Assembly: GCA_002943765.1 (NCBI GenBank)
Contig: PQWQ01000036.1
Span: forward strand, 186,001 to 250,000
Source of the DNA: Psoroptes ovis
Taxonomy: Eukaryota > Arthropoda > Arachnida > Sarcoptiformes > Psoroptidae
Direction of reading: 5' to 3'
Length of the DNA stretch: 64,000 bases
The position numbers and the translations under genes were made by a program. The stretch's first letter is position 1. Every line of letters begins with the position of its first letter. Positions 11,886 to 25,390 of the stretch are shown piece by piece. The notes beneath the pieces were generated by a model, which did not search any database, was not told the DNA's origin, and saw only the letters and a list, made by a program, of their open reading frames with translations.

Positions 11886-14796
11886 TATATTTAACAAAAT
11901 AAATTTGATAATGAAAATTCAAAAGAATGTCTTTCATTTCATTCATTTTTTTCACATCTAAATGATTTCAATGTTTGTTTCAATGGCCATTATTGTTCGT
12001 TATTATTTTATTACTACTATCACATCTCTACCAAAAAAAAATTTAATGAAAAATGTACTGAATTTTATTTTGTTATTTTGTTTGTTTGGATTCTCGATTC
12101 CCCAAGAATTTATTCATATAAACATCACTGTTGTAGTGGTAGCAGTATTTCAATTTGATGATATGGAAAATTTTTTTGGTAGAATTCAGTAGATGCATTT
12201 ATTGATCATATAAGAAATCATATATGAACCAATATCATGAATAATTCTTTTGAGAATGAGCAGAATGATTCCTCCAAAGGAAGAAGAATTTATTGCTTTT
12301 GAAAAGAAGAAATATAATGTTTTAATGTCATTCCATTCTTCTGTTTGAAATAGGCCATGCAAATGTTGATTTTCATTGAACGCAACAAAATTTGAATTTA
12401 TTTCTCATGTTCATTCAATCAATTCATAGTTGCTGAACACACAGCAGTGCGAAACATTCAAACATATTCAACATTTATGATGATGAACTATGAATAAATG
12501 AAATGTTAATCATTATGAAAATAATGCAAACATCTATGTACATGTTTTCACATTTGAATACTTAAAAAAATTGTTGAATGTTTTATTTTTCAAAATAAAT
12601 AATCATTTTGTTTACATTCTTTTCTTCAATGTTTGTTCGTTTTACTTATTGGAAAAATTTCTGCTTCAAAAGTTTATCATTTATTTAAGTGTATTTGTTT
12701 GTACAAACCAGCAAAGAATAATCAAATAAAAAACAATTAAATTCAAAATCATTAATTAATTAACATAATTATCTTATGAAAATGGCTAATTTGATTGATT
12801 AATCAACTGATTTGCTGTTTATCGTGCCGCAAGTCAATGTTTTAATTGGTCGAAATCAACTGTTGAATACATTTTCGTATTCGATCAATGAATTGTATTG
12901 ATTTTTCTCGTATTTCTCCGACTGACAATGTAAGTGATTTTCGCTTTTCTATCATATGATCTTTGTTTAGAGTTAATTTGATGAACTGTCTGGACCCCAT
13001 TTGATTAATTACAAAATGTGTGTGATGATTTTGTCTTTTGGCAAATTTTTCAAGTTTTTTTTGGCATAAATTTTTTTTTCTTCACTGAATTTTCTTAACT
13101 TTGTTTTGCGTGAATAGATACAATTATTTTTGTAAATAAGAATTTTGTAACATACACAGATGACAATTTCCATATTTAACATCCATCTAAAAATATGAAA
13201 TTTTTCCATTTCGACGATGTAAAAATGTAATTATAACAATTATGAAGAACCGGGCATCCACGACAATCAATTAGCCGGTTGACAATGATATTAGAGAAAA
13301 TTTAAGGGAAAAACAAGTCATTTCTCAGTCAAATGCATTTAATAAATCACTGAATCAATCACTGAGTCGATCATCAGCGAAAAGAAAACTAAAAAATATT
13401 TGATGGTTTGTGAATTCAAGAATTTTCATATTAGTTTTTATTCTCGTTTTTGAATTTAGATAGTCGAATATGAATGAATAAAAATGAAGGCAAAAATTGA
13501 TAACAAAAAAACAATTAATTGTTATTTATAACGGTACATATTTTAGATGACAATGGCAATGATTCGTTATTTGTTTGATATTGTTTCTGTGAGAAAAAAA
13601 TATCATAATTAATAATGAATATTCATCAAGAAAAAAAGTTATTTTTGTCATGATGAATGTATGCATGCATGTATGTGAATGAATAAAAGAATGTAATTTG
13701 TTCAAATTCAAAATTTAATTAGTGAATTCTCATTATTTTCACTGTGTGATTTTGAATGCAGCTGATGTATTCTTCGCTGCTATTTTATTTATTTGAATGT
13801 CATTGACGAGATCACATTTTAGTGTCTCTTTCTCTTTGAATTTGATTTGAATTCTTCTCTTTGTGAATTCACTATTCCAAATAAAACTCCTTCAGGTATT
13901 GTTTCATCAAATAAATGAATTATAATTTGTCGATATTTTATACAGATTTATTTTGTCACTAAGATCTAATTAAAATATTGAAATCATATTTTAAAATGAT
14001 GCTTTTTTATGAGCGGTTTGACATAAGTATTTAGGCTATTGTCTTTGAAGCAAAATGCCAGGATATTTTTCGATCCTGACATTTCCTTGGTTGCCAATCT
14101 CTTTGAACCATAATAAAGATTTGAATATTGAATTGATTATATGATTTGTATTGATTTTATCATTATTATTACTATATCAAGATCATCACGTGAAAACGTT
14201 GAATTCCTATATATGGATATTGATTGATAAATTGATGAATGTTGACAGCCGTAATATTGAATGAAATAATATGGTTGAATGATTATTCATGTTGAATGTT
14301 CATTTAGCACATATTATTATCATGAATATGCCCGTATAAAACATATAATTCCATTCCATTCAACCATAAAAGTTTTGTTATGTTTTCTTCCAGAAGTACG
14401 TTGAAAAAATAGATGGCACATAAACAATTCATTAAATAGTAATCCATAAATATCAATCAAATACCAGTGAACATTGAACACTTTCAGATTATGAGAATGC
14501 AATAAATCTTTTTTCTCTCAACATTTTTTGGTGTCAAATTGTTGGAGTGCATCTTTAGAAATTATGAAAATATTTCTTTTGAAAAAAGTGATTAATCAAT
14601 TTTCAAATATGTATTTTGAATAGAACAGTGCACAACCTGGGCCAAAGAACGTGAAAACAAACAAAAAAACCTTTTGTTAATGTGATTTTTCAATGCATTT
14701 CACTGTATTAAATTAAACAAAAAACAGTAAATGAATTTTTCATGTTATCATTTTTCTCTTTTTGATTTATTTTCTCTTCAATGCATTTATTAAATA

Positions 14797-14878
14797 TTAG
14801 GTTGTCCGATAAGTTCTTGCCGATTTTCTCATCAATTCCCTGCCGATATAATCGGCAAAAACTTTTCGGACAATCCAA
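14797..14878 (-). mobile_element. Mariner-like palindromic MITE, copy D
   Basis: Starts TTAGGTTGTCCGATAAG and ends CTTTTCGGACAATCCAA with intact TA duplications at 14795-14796 and 14879-14880. Judged by the internal GATATAATCGGC it is inverted relative to copies A, B and G. Confidence 0.88.
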
Positions 14879-16337
14879 TACTTGTGCATTTTTTTTCTGA
14901 TGCAATGTACATGAATAAATGAATTATGATAATAATAATAATAATTTATCCTTAGATTTATATGTTTGATATTCATAATTTTCCCATTCATTTTTGTTTA
15001 CTTCGAATATGACATTTTATTATTATTGAAAAATACATATTCAAGAAAAGACTTGTTCAAGAAATAAGTATGAACCCAGAGTTGAATCTAATGCTTATGA
15101 AAAATATTTACGGATATGTTTTGTCCGTACATTGAAACAAAAGAACCGAGTCTGAATTGAATGTACCGAAATATATATTTGCCATATGTCTTATGTGAAA
15201 GAATTTTGTCTCAATCAATCAATAGCTTATATGTCTGTTTGTGTCTGTGTGTGTGTTTACATAGCATTATTGAAGAAAAAAAAGAAAAGAATTTATCTTT
15301 ATGTTTGTTTACACTTTATAATACATACATAATAAACAATATTTTCATCAAAAACAAATAAACAGAAAATAAAATGAAACGAAATTTCATTTCATCTAAT
15401 TTCAATTTTCTATTTCTTGTGTTTGTTTTCCTGTGGTTTCTCAAATAGTGTGCCATACATACATATATCCAATGTTTTCATTATGAATGAATGAGAACAA
15501 TTTTTAGAAAATTCTGGTATTTTTTAAATATTTTCTGACAGATGATACATTCATGATAAACAATACAATAAAATTCAATATATAAATAAATATAATCAAT
15601 TTATGGCCACAAAAATGGTTTGATGAAATGCAAAGCATTTGTTGAATTTCCTGTGCAGCACAAATTTAATTAAATTATGTCTCTCAAATGCATTTACCAT
15701 CCATCCAATAACAACAACAATCATATATTGGATTAAAATTTCAATTCAAATGACAAAATTCGATGAGCAAAAAAAAACTCAATTTCATCTCGAAAATTAA
15801 TAATTAATATTCACAATGCTTAGTTTAATGCATATGTCGATTGTAAATTATTATTATAAAAATACTTGACATTTTTGTCAAAATGAATTCAAATTGTGAT
15901 TCAAACATATAATTCCAATTTCAAACAATGAAACTCTTGAGTTTTTCAATCATATTGCAATATCATTAATTGACCATCGAATGCCGAATAGCGAACGAGT
16001 CGAGAACGGAAATTAATTTTTATTTTGTTGCTCAAAAAAATATGAATGAGTGCTGCAACAGCAACAAAAGTAGAATGAATGATTTCAACTTCCTTATCAA
16101 TTAATTTCAATACATTGCTACACTTTACAAACTACCAATGAGTATGAATGAATGAAGAATACATTGGCATTTAATTCTGTGATTCTCTCATGCTTTGCAC
16201 ATTGACAAGTGTATGATAATTGAGCAAAAAAATAATTGCTCTAAGAATAATATTAATGCATTAACAATTATTGGCTAACTTCGCCCAAACATTGTTACCA
16301 ATTTCAAATCTATTTGGCAAGGTTTCCATTTTGATTA

Positions 16338-16420
16338 TGAGGTTGTCCAAAAAGTTCTTACTGATTTTCAAATGTTTTTCAATCAGTAAATCGGCAAAAA
16401 CTTTCAGGACAACGACCTAA
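16338..16420. mobile_element. Mariner-like palindromic MITE, copy E (diverged)
   Basis: Starts TGAGGTTGTCCAAAAAG and ends CTTTCAGGACAACGACCTAA, with TA on both sides. The interior differs from the other copies and a 3-bp insertion sits in the right end. Confidence 0.75.
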
Positions 16421-17038
16421 TATTATTATTATTATGATTATAATTACAATTTTTTCGTTCATTAAGAATTTACTGATTTGTTTGAATTACAAGAAATTAC
16501 ATGAAATTAATGACCATAATAAATAAATATATTCAAAACCGAAAATAATTATTGATTTTTGTTTTTTTTTTCATTGAAATTTACGAAAAACAATTCTTTT
16601 CTATTGTTTTTTATCAATTTTTTATGTTGAATTTTGATACCGATTAACAAATTGTATACAATGTGTTTCAACATTGAATCGTTCATTTTCTCAAAATTTT
16701 CATGCATTAAATTCATACAAACACGATTAATTAAAAGATTAACTGAATGATTAATTTGAAATTGAATGTTTTATACATTGAAAGTATTGAATAAAGAGAA
16801 CAGAAAAAATCGAATTAAAAGTTACTGAGGCAAAAATTTACATGAAAAAATAAAAAATTTGTTAATTTAAAAATTTTCGGTTCCTCTCTCGCTCTCTCTC
16901 ATAGAATTTTGGATTTTCGCTTGAAATGTCCGAAAAAAATTTTCAAAAAATTTAATTCAGCCATAAAAATCCATTCATGTTATTTAGTTTATTTTATATG
17001 GATAAAACTAGAAATAAATTCTCGACTAATAATATTTA

Positions 17039-17105
17039 TTGGGTTGTCCGATAAGTTCTTGCCAATTTATTCCGTACGATATGATCAACATTCCGGACAA
17101 CCTAA
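17039..17105 (-). mobile_element. Mariner-like MITE, copy F (67 bp, internally deleted)
   Basis: Starts TTGGGTTGTCCGATAAG and ends TTCCGGACAACCTAA with TA duplications on both sides. About 13 bp of the right arm are missing. The interior TTCCGTACGATAT is the subfamily 2 core in reverse orientation. Confidence 0.8.
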
Positions 17106-20100
17106 TATATGAAATGATAAATTTATTTTTTGACGTTACTGAGGAGTGAAAAAAAAGTTTTCTTCACTGCCTTTTTTGTCCTTTTTTATCGTTTAGTCAC
17201 ATGTTTAATTATGAGAAAATTGATGATTCAAAATGAAGAAATGTATAATTCATCGAAACAATAAAATGAAAGTAATATTAGCATCTGATCACGCCTTAAT
17301 CATGTATTAAATCATAATAATCAAAATTCATTATTCATATCACATATTTCTGTGACTTATTATTATTATTATTAATATTGTTGATTTTGAAAATAAAATC
17401 GATCAATAAATCGATAGATCAATGAATTTTATTAAATTCAATGAAATAATAATAAATGTCATTTAATTAATTTGAATCTCAGATGAAAAATTGGGTGAAA
17501 ATGTTCTGTTTTTCATTTTTGGATAATGAAAGTTTACCAAATGAATAGCATGAATGAATGTATGTAGAAAACCACACAAATTGCTTGGAGGTTGTTGTTT
17601 ATGTTTATGTATTCGTGAGAAATGCAATATCATGTGAGATTGAATTTTATTTCTTGTTTTTCCTCTTTCCCTTTCCATTTTTCAGTAAAAATTCATCCCT
17701 TAGGCCATGACGAAAAAGTTTTCCCTTTTTATTTTTATCTCATTTTTTTTTTGCTTATTTTTGCCATATAGTCAAACGGAATCATAAAAATATTCTGAGT
17801 AATTTTAGTGTTTGCCCGATTAAACTATTTATATTTTTCATTTTCCCAAAAGTTTTCTTTGATTGCGCTAAACATGATCCTAGATTATTGCATAGTCTTC
17901 ATAATCATTAACAAACAAACAGAAAAAATATTAATAAATGATGCTTTTTGTTTTTTGTTCATATATTCATTCATTTAGTTCCCGGGTAATCATTGAACAG
18001 ATTCTTTGATAGATGAAACATCTGCACACATATATTTTCTCACTATTCATTTTCAACATTTGCACTTGTTGATGATTCTGATTATTTTCCATTCAAAAGA
18101 AACTTTGATCAATTTAAAATGAATGTGTTTCCACATTTTGTATTGTTAAAAACATGAAATTGACAAGTTTCCTCCTTGATCATTATTTTTGCATTGTGAG
18201 TTTCACACATTTATTAAAAATAAATGGAAAAAAGAAATATCAAGAATCAAATCTATCAGTGAATTTATGCATGCATATAAATGAGCTAATTTAATAATGT
18301 TCCCTTGATTCTATAATGGAATTTTCCGGTATAAAATGAAAACATTTTACACCAAAAAAGATTTTGCTTGGAAAGTTTTTCCTATTATATGTTTGATTGC
18401 CAATTGAGAATTCAATCGTATCTCATTTTATGAATTATAATTAATTTTTTTCTGTATTCAAATTGCAAAAAAACATTTCCAGAATTTTTAATTTTATATT
18501 TCCAAAATAATAATTCAATTCAACCATGCTGAGTGAGAGTTTCACCATTCAAAAATTTGATCATAATTATTATTTTATAATCAATCACAATCATTGCCTC
18601 CTATTGTGTGTGTTTGCATGAAAGAAACATTCTAAGATATAAAATATTCAGACTCATATCAACATTTTTTTCTTCAGAAAACTTGAAGAGTGAAAGTTTT
18701 CAGAATTTTCATTTAACAGCTCCTGTATGTGTGCATCCCAATCAAATTCAAATGATGATGTATTTTCACAATCATTGAATATTTGAATTTTGAAAGATCA
18801 ATTTTCATTATATTCATTTTCATTAATAGTGTTGTTGCTTTTGTTATGTATTGTATTCATTGATTTCAATGATTCTTTTTAGCAGTCACCAAAATTGGAT
18901 TCAATTTGTCAATTGATATATTCATCCATTCATTGTTACACTTGAAAATTTTCTATCAATCAAATTTTGATTGTGATTTGACAAGATGTTTTATTGGTGA
19001 AATAGTCCAAATTCAAATACAATTTATTCAAAATAGCCATGTACAAACAGAGCGTTTGAACATATTGAATGAAATAAAAACATCATCAATCAGACAATGA
19101 CAATGACAAAACTTGTTTGTTTGTTTAATGAAAAGCGAACTGAAAAAAATATAAATTTCAACAGAAATAATTTTTTTTCATTATTTTTTGAAACCATAAT
19201 TTTGGCTTATGGGTTATATGGTTGATGGAAAAATCAATTTCCTCACTGAAAATACGAATCATTTGAAATTTATTTGTAACAAAAACAAAAAACAAAACAA
19301 ACAAAATTATTGATCAGCCAAGCAGAAATATAATACTTGTACAATACACCAGACCAAATAAATTGCAATTTCGTTCTGTTTTTTCTATTAAAAACAAAAT
19401 TTCATTCAATTTTTTTTCAAATTTCGATTTCTATGAATATTTTTATCTGTATATTTGAACTTCAAACGAAATTATTCTCCCAAAAATTTTTGAATTATTT
19501 TTCAAATCAAAGCGAGGTTTTTTCATCGAAATTTTTTTTGAACTGACTGATTTACAAATTTATGTGATTTGTAATGATGATGAAACAAAACAAATTTTCT
19601 CATGTTATTCAATAATTGATATATCAATGGTATCATTGCTTTATGAGAAAATATAAAACTTTTTCATAAAATTATGATTGAAAAGCCATAATTACTATGT
19701 ACAAATACAAAATATCTGAAAGTTTCCGTACACACTCTGTGATGAAAGTATTTCATTTACAAAAAAACATGTAATTATTCTGCAACATTGTGACCATAAG
19801 TTTTGAATGAATGATATTCAATTTTCACTTTCAAAAATATATGAAATTAGATTAAGTGTGTATTTTTTGTGATTATTATTATTATGCAAAAATGCAAAAA
19901 CGTTTGAAAATAATTCAAATGATTGAATGATTTTTTCGCTTTGAATGAAACATAATTATAATAATTGAATAATAATGATGAAAATCATTCGATATAGTTC
20001 TCTCATGGTAAAACTCGTCTATTAACAATTCCATTTTTACATTGAATTGCATTTATTTTCGTATGAATAAACCTTGAAAAAAACTTTGATTATTTGATTT

Positions 20101-21481
20101 TTTTTCGGAGGATGTTTGATGGCAAATGGAAATTTAAATATTAATAATATTCAATTTGTAATCAAATAAAATTATATCAAAAACTTTCACTGAAAACATT
20201 CCTGATAATAAAAACTTTACTTTTTTTTTGTTCAGCTATTTCAACATTTATATCATCATTATTATAATCAATATTAATATTCAAAAAGCATTCGACAGAA
20301 TAAGCAGAGAGAAAACTTTTATAAATAAATAAATAGTAATGGTTTGATTTGATTGATTCGAATTGTAAATTCAAGTGTATATAATGATTGAAATAATAAT
20401 GCTAGTAACAACTAAAAGTGCAAAGAAACTTTTAATCTTTGACAAAGACATTTAAATACATTTCAAGTATTAAAGTATTTCATTAATGTCAAACCAGTAA
20501 TGGATGGTTGAATTGAACAAAATGGTTTAAATTTTATCTGCTTTTTTTCTCTTTTTTATTTTAGATACTTTATTTTTTTCAATTACATTTAAATGTTTAT
20601 GTTTGTGTTTCAAGAAAAGTTTTTTTGTTCAGTTAAAAGTAAATAATAATATTTAATAATTTATTACAATTTTGATTTTGTGTGTTCATTTTGAATGCTT
20701 CCAACGAGCCATATCTAAAAAACAAAGCGAACGAAGATGCATTAAATGACGTTGAAATGTTTTTATATTGAAAAATCTAAAATTTGCATTTTTCATTGGT
20801 TGCATGTAGTTGATTCTTGTATGGTTATTTAAGCATCCACCATTCCGCCAAAAATGAAAAATTTTCGGCCAAAATTTTTCGCATCGGGTAAGATTTTGTT
20901 TATCTAAGTTTATATATGGCCATTCATTCATTCTCTTATCTAAAAGGCATACATTTTAATCACATTTAAAACAGAAATTTTTCCCATTTGTAAATGGAAT
21001 TTCACTTTGTGAAAAATGAAAATGAAAAGTGCTCTCAAGAATTTCGATTCATTTCACTTTATATTTGTATTTTCAATGAATCAATTTCGATTTTTCTTTT
21101 TCTGGAATTTCGGCTGTTTGGCTCCCTTTTTTTTTATTTCCTTCGATTGATCGATGAATTTTCACTGTGTGTTGTTTACAGCTGAAAACAGTGAAAATGG
21201 AAATTTGAAATTGAAAATAGATCGAAATTCAAGCATAATCGATCATCGATTTGCGTATGGTTAATTATTTATTTTATTAGAAGAAATATTTTTCTACTTT
21301 TAAAATCGATTTTCACTTAATTTATCAATTCTTTATTTTTACTTTTATCTATTTAGGCTAAAATAAATTTGCCAATAGCAAAATTGGAAGAATTGATGAA
21401 TTTGCGATAATTTTATGTGACATTTCAAATGAATAAACATGCGCTATGCGAATGGAATTTCATCAATCAAATATTTAGTTG

Positions 21482-24400
21482 ATGAAAAATGAATTAATGA
21501 ATAGGAAAAAATTGCCGAAACACTCACCAATCAACAAAGCCAAAATGTCGAAACATATAAATACACATTTATTTTTTCATATGAATGATTCGAGTAGTTC
21601 GAAGCAAAAAGATCAGTCTTCATCATTGTCGAACATTCATTCATCGAAACCGAAAAAACCTCCAAGTTCATTGATAAGTGGCTATGAAATAGATACGAAT
21701 CCACCATTGCCCTCGGAATCTGGTGATTATTATGATTATTACACAAATTATGGCATACCAGAATGGAATTATGGACAATTATCACCATCAGCACAGTCCC
21801 CACCATATGCTTATTATAATCAGGATTATCCTGATAATCAGGCCACAAGGCCGCTACAATCATCATATTATTGTTATGATAGGCATGTTTATTGCTAATT
21901 TGATGTTCATTTTCTTAATTGTAGCCTCATTACTGTTTTTCTTACTTCGTTTAAATATCTGTTTTTAGGGATAATTCGAATGAATTCGATTATTATAATG
22001 AGGCATATAATAGTCAGCAGCAGCAAGCATATACTCATGGCCGTCCATACAATGATTATATGGGAGAAAGTTCTGGCAGTAGTGGTGCCGGAATGAGCAG
22101 TGCTGGTCATTTTAATTATCCAGTAAATAATAATGATAATAATCATTTGCAAGCGCCATTAATATCGCCCCCTATTCATGACATCACCAAACATCGTACA
22201 TCGCCATTAGCAAACATAACTGTCAGTAGTGGTGATCATTGGTCACATCCAATATTAAGCTCAACATCATCCTCATATCGTAATAATAATGATCATCATC
22301 AGCGTGGCCTTAGTACATTTGCACATAAATTGCATCGCATTACATTTGTTGAAGTTTGCATATTTCAACCACCTGATTTGCCATCACCTGTACGTGCCAT
22401 TGGTCGTAGTCAGGGAGCACTACAACCGCAGCAGCCACCTCAGCAATTACCGCAGCCACCATTGTTGATGCAACAACAGGGTGAACGTTCACCGACATCA
22501 ACTGGCGGTACACAATACTATCAAGAATGGACATCTAAACATATGCGACATTTGTGTTCACAGTTTGAGAAGCCAGATCAACAACAATTATTGATGAATG
22601 TTGAGCGCAAATCAAAATATCCATTCATAATACTTTGTACACCGGAGCCAACTTCATTATTTATTTCCAAATCATGTTCCTCATCATGTTCATCGTCAAC
22701 AGTGACATCCACAGCGGCTGGTACCGTGAAAACACCATCAAATCATCATCGTTATCAGCGTGAATTAAGTAATAATTCATCAAATATTTGTTATAACACA
22801 ATCGATGATAGTGATGATTTAAACACAGTTGACATTGATGAAATGGCCGATGATGATCTGTTATTAGATGATGATGGCGATGACCATAGAATGATGATGT
22901 CGAATGCCAATCACAGTGATCATCACAAACAACATCATGAACATTGGTTAACACAAAAACAACGTGATAGCGTCAACAATCATTACTTGCCGCCACCGCC
23001 ACCTCCCTTGTTGATGCCACATATTTGGCCAGAAATTCGTTATATTGACGGTCTCTACACTGTTTGCGCATCGATCGTACGACCAGGTTCAGGAATACCT
23101 TGTGAATATGATGAATATCTTTATTCGGATATAAATAATATATTTGATCAACAACATGCACAACAACAAACAAAACAAATTTCATTTCAAGATACACTCA
23201 GGCAGCAGTCGATTTCGAATAATCAAAAAAATGCATCCATATTGAATCGTCCAGCTGGTTATATTGTATCAGCATTCGCTACATTTCCCGGTGAAGATAG
23301 TGATCGTTTGGAGAAAAATTGGCTCCTATGGACCGGTAAGTTACGAGCATCTTTTTCGAAATAAACTGAATAAATTGTCAATATTTGTGTGAATGTGCAT
23401 GCCAAATGACACATAATGATTAGTTATAAATTATAAATTTTACATTGAGAAGAATTATTTCTCGGGCGTTGTCAACTAGGGCAGTATATTAAAATAATAA
23501 TATTTTTTGCTTGCATTCAATTCAATTGAATTATTATTATTATTATCATCTTTTTTGTTGAATTCCTTTACAAATTCAATATTCTAAAATAAATATAAAC
23601 AAATATTCTGGCCCTTTTGACACACACACACGCATAGCAGTAGACAACCAAACCCAAACACAAACCCAAAACCTTATTTTGAAGTGAATATAAAGAAAAA
23701 TGATGATCAAAATAATCGATTTGAAATTAGATCATCAATTTTTGTTTTGTGGCAGAAAAATTCAATAGAAATGAAGACCTTTTCAAATGAATGAATGAAT
23801 GAGAATGATGAAACAAACTACTGTTATTAAATATATCAGGTTGTCTGAAAAGTTTTTGCCGATTATATCGTAGGGAATCATGAGAAAATCGGCAAGAACT
23901 TATCGGACAACTTAATATTTTCCATGTTTTTATTTTGAGAGAATCTGTACATTTATATTGAAAATTAATATTAAAAAAATATAATGGTTGAGTATTTATA
24001 CAAATAGTTATAACAATGAAAGATAAATGAATTATTCTTTAATGGAATCTTTTATTATTATTACATTTATTACCATCAATTAGTTATTGATTCATTCATT
24101 CAATTAATGATGAATTTCAATGAGATATTATTATGATATGATAATCATAATTACATGATAATTATGATCGATTTAACCGAATTTCATTGTTTGTTTTTTG
24201 TTTTATTTTATTTATCAAATGAATTTTCATTCAAAAATGTTTGTCCAGTCGGCTGTTTGTCAAAATTTATTTACATTTATTTATGCATGTTTATTTGTTC
24301 AAACGATTTCAACATTTATCTATTCAAAAACACAAACACAACAGCTTCATCACTTCTCATTTCAAAATAATTCCTTCATTCAAATAGCCATTTTTAAATT

Positions 24401-25390
24401 ATCTTTATTTTGGCCTTTTGTGTATGCTTTTATAATGTTTTTTTCATTAAATTAATGAAATTAGTTCATTTGAATGTTTTAATGTTTTGTTTGAACATAT
24501 TATTAACATAAAAATCGCTAAAAATCCATTTGTAAACAAAGCAGTGAAAATTTCGATAGAATATTCATTGAATAATAATGACTATAATTTTATTGCTTAT
24601 CATAAACAATCAATTCAATTCGATGGAAATGAAATTGATGAAATTCTCATGGAGAATTCCTTTAAGAAAGGTCCATCCGAATTGAATGTTCTCTTCAGAA
24701 ATCAATAATTGAATTAATAAAAAAAATTTTCTTCAATAAAATAAAAGTTTGAAACATAGAAATAATGAAAATTTCAGCCGAATCGTTCAAATTCGAGACA
24801 TCAGATTTTATTGATTTGAGATTAATATTTAGTATGATGTGGATAATTAATGAAAAATTTTTCCATTTTTCGTATTGATTTTCTTTTTGCTTATGATAGG
24901 TGCACGTATATTGTATAAATATTTACCGAATTGTGTTGGTTTACGACGTTTAATATTTTTGAAACGTTGTCCCGATATGTATCGTGATGATTTGATGATG
25001 ATCAATCAACAAAATCAGCAAACGATTAATAAAGTGAAGCCAACAATATTCACTGGTTTTACATATGTTTTATTATGTGAATGTTTTAATCTTAAAGAAT
25101 CATACATAGCATCTGTTTGTACTACAATCGATCAATTACGAGCTCGTTGCTGTGGCTATTCAGCACTGTATTTAACTCATTTTCGACAACAAACGCAGCA
25201 AAAGCTGCCCATACAACAACAGCAACAATATCATCACTATCAGCAGCAACAACAACAACAGCAACCGAAATCACCATCAATACATCATCAATCATTTCAC
25301 CATCCATCACAAAATATGCATCATTCACATCAAATGCAACCACGACATTATCGCAGCGAAAATGATTTCAATGATTATGATGCTGATTGA
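21482..25390 (+). CDS. Unrecognised conserved-looking protein, three exons, 752 aa
   Basis: Exons 21482-21882, 21969-23335 and 24900-25390 give 753 in-frame codons including the stop. The ATG at 21482 follows an in-frame TAG at 21476, so it is the first possible start. The first ~150 residues are Ser/Tyr/Asn-rich and look disordered. Structured-looking blocks follow: ITFVEVCIFQPPDLPSPVRA; EWTSKHMRHLCSQFEKP; YPFIILCTPEPTSLFI; an Asp/His-rich insert and a Pro run; WPEIRYIDGLYTVCASIV; AGYIVSAFATFPGEDSDRL; then WTGARILYKYLPN and FTYVLLCECFNL in exon 3, and a Gln/His-rich end. Blocks split by low-complexity inserts suggest one conserved domain enlarged by triplet-repeat growth. I cannot name the family. 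No signal peptide or clear membrane helix is seen. The first intron appears to use a GC donor. Confidence 0.7.
23836..23915 (+). mobile_element. Mariner-like palindromic MITE, copy G
   Basis: Starts TCAGGTTGTCTGAAAAG and ends CTTATCGGACAACTTAA with TA on both sides. The interior TATATCGTAGGGAATCATG matches copy B. It lies in the second intron of the unrecognised 752-aa gene. Confidence 0.85.
24487..24708 (+). other. Intronic open frame, possible cryptic exon or relic
   Basis: This open frame inside the intron reads with a protein-like composition (KISIEYSLNNNDYNFIAYHK, then DEILMENSFKKGPSELNVLF) and ends in TAA. It has no ATG near its beginning and no strong splice acceptor that I can point to. 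It could be an alternative last exon of the host gene, a decayed gene fragment or chance. Treat it as unproven. Confidence 0.2.

Larger units (their letters stand above)
10483..21481. other. 11-kb intergenic region without a convincing gene
   Basis: AT-rich sequence between the Kirre-like stop and the next start. It contains mariner-like palindromes at 11804-11885, 14797-14878, 16338-16420 and 17039-17105, and a CT-rich tract near 16882-16898. Short open frames exist but lack splice support, family similarity or plausible composition. Small RNA genes cannot be excluded by eye. Confidence 0.6.
23336..24899 (+). other. Intron 2 of the unrecognised 752-aa gene
   Basis: A GTAAGT donor at 23336 and an AG acceptor at 24898-24899 join NWLLWTG to ARILYKYLP in phase 1. 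It carries MITE copy G and an open frame at 24487-24708. Confidence 0.75.

Noticed and set aside
14708..14905. Minus-strand frame containing DCPKSFCRLYRQG
   Set aside because: The motif is the translated terminal repeat of the mini-element, as in the frame at 479-904.
16909..17112. 67-aa plus-strand frame ending SGQPNI
   Set aside because: Its end is translated mini-element copy F; there is no other support.
20686..20931. 81-aa minus-strand frame with Trp/Cys content
   Set aside because: Composition is slightly protein-like, but it has no splice partner, homology or neighbouring exon.
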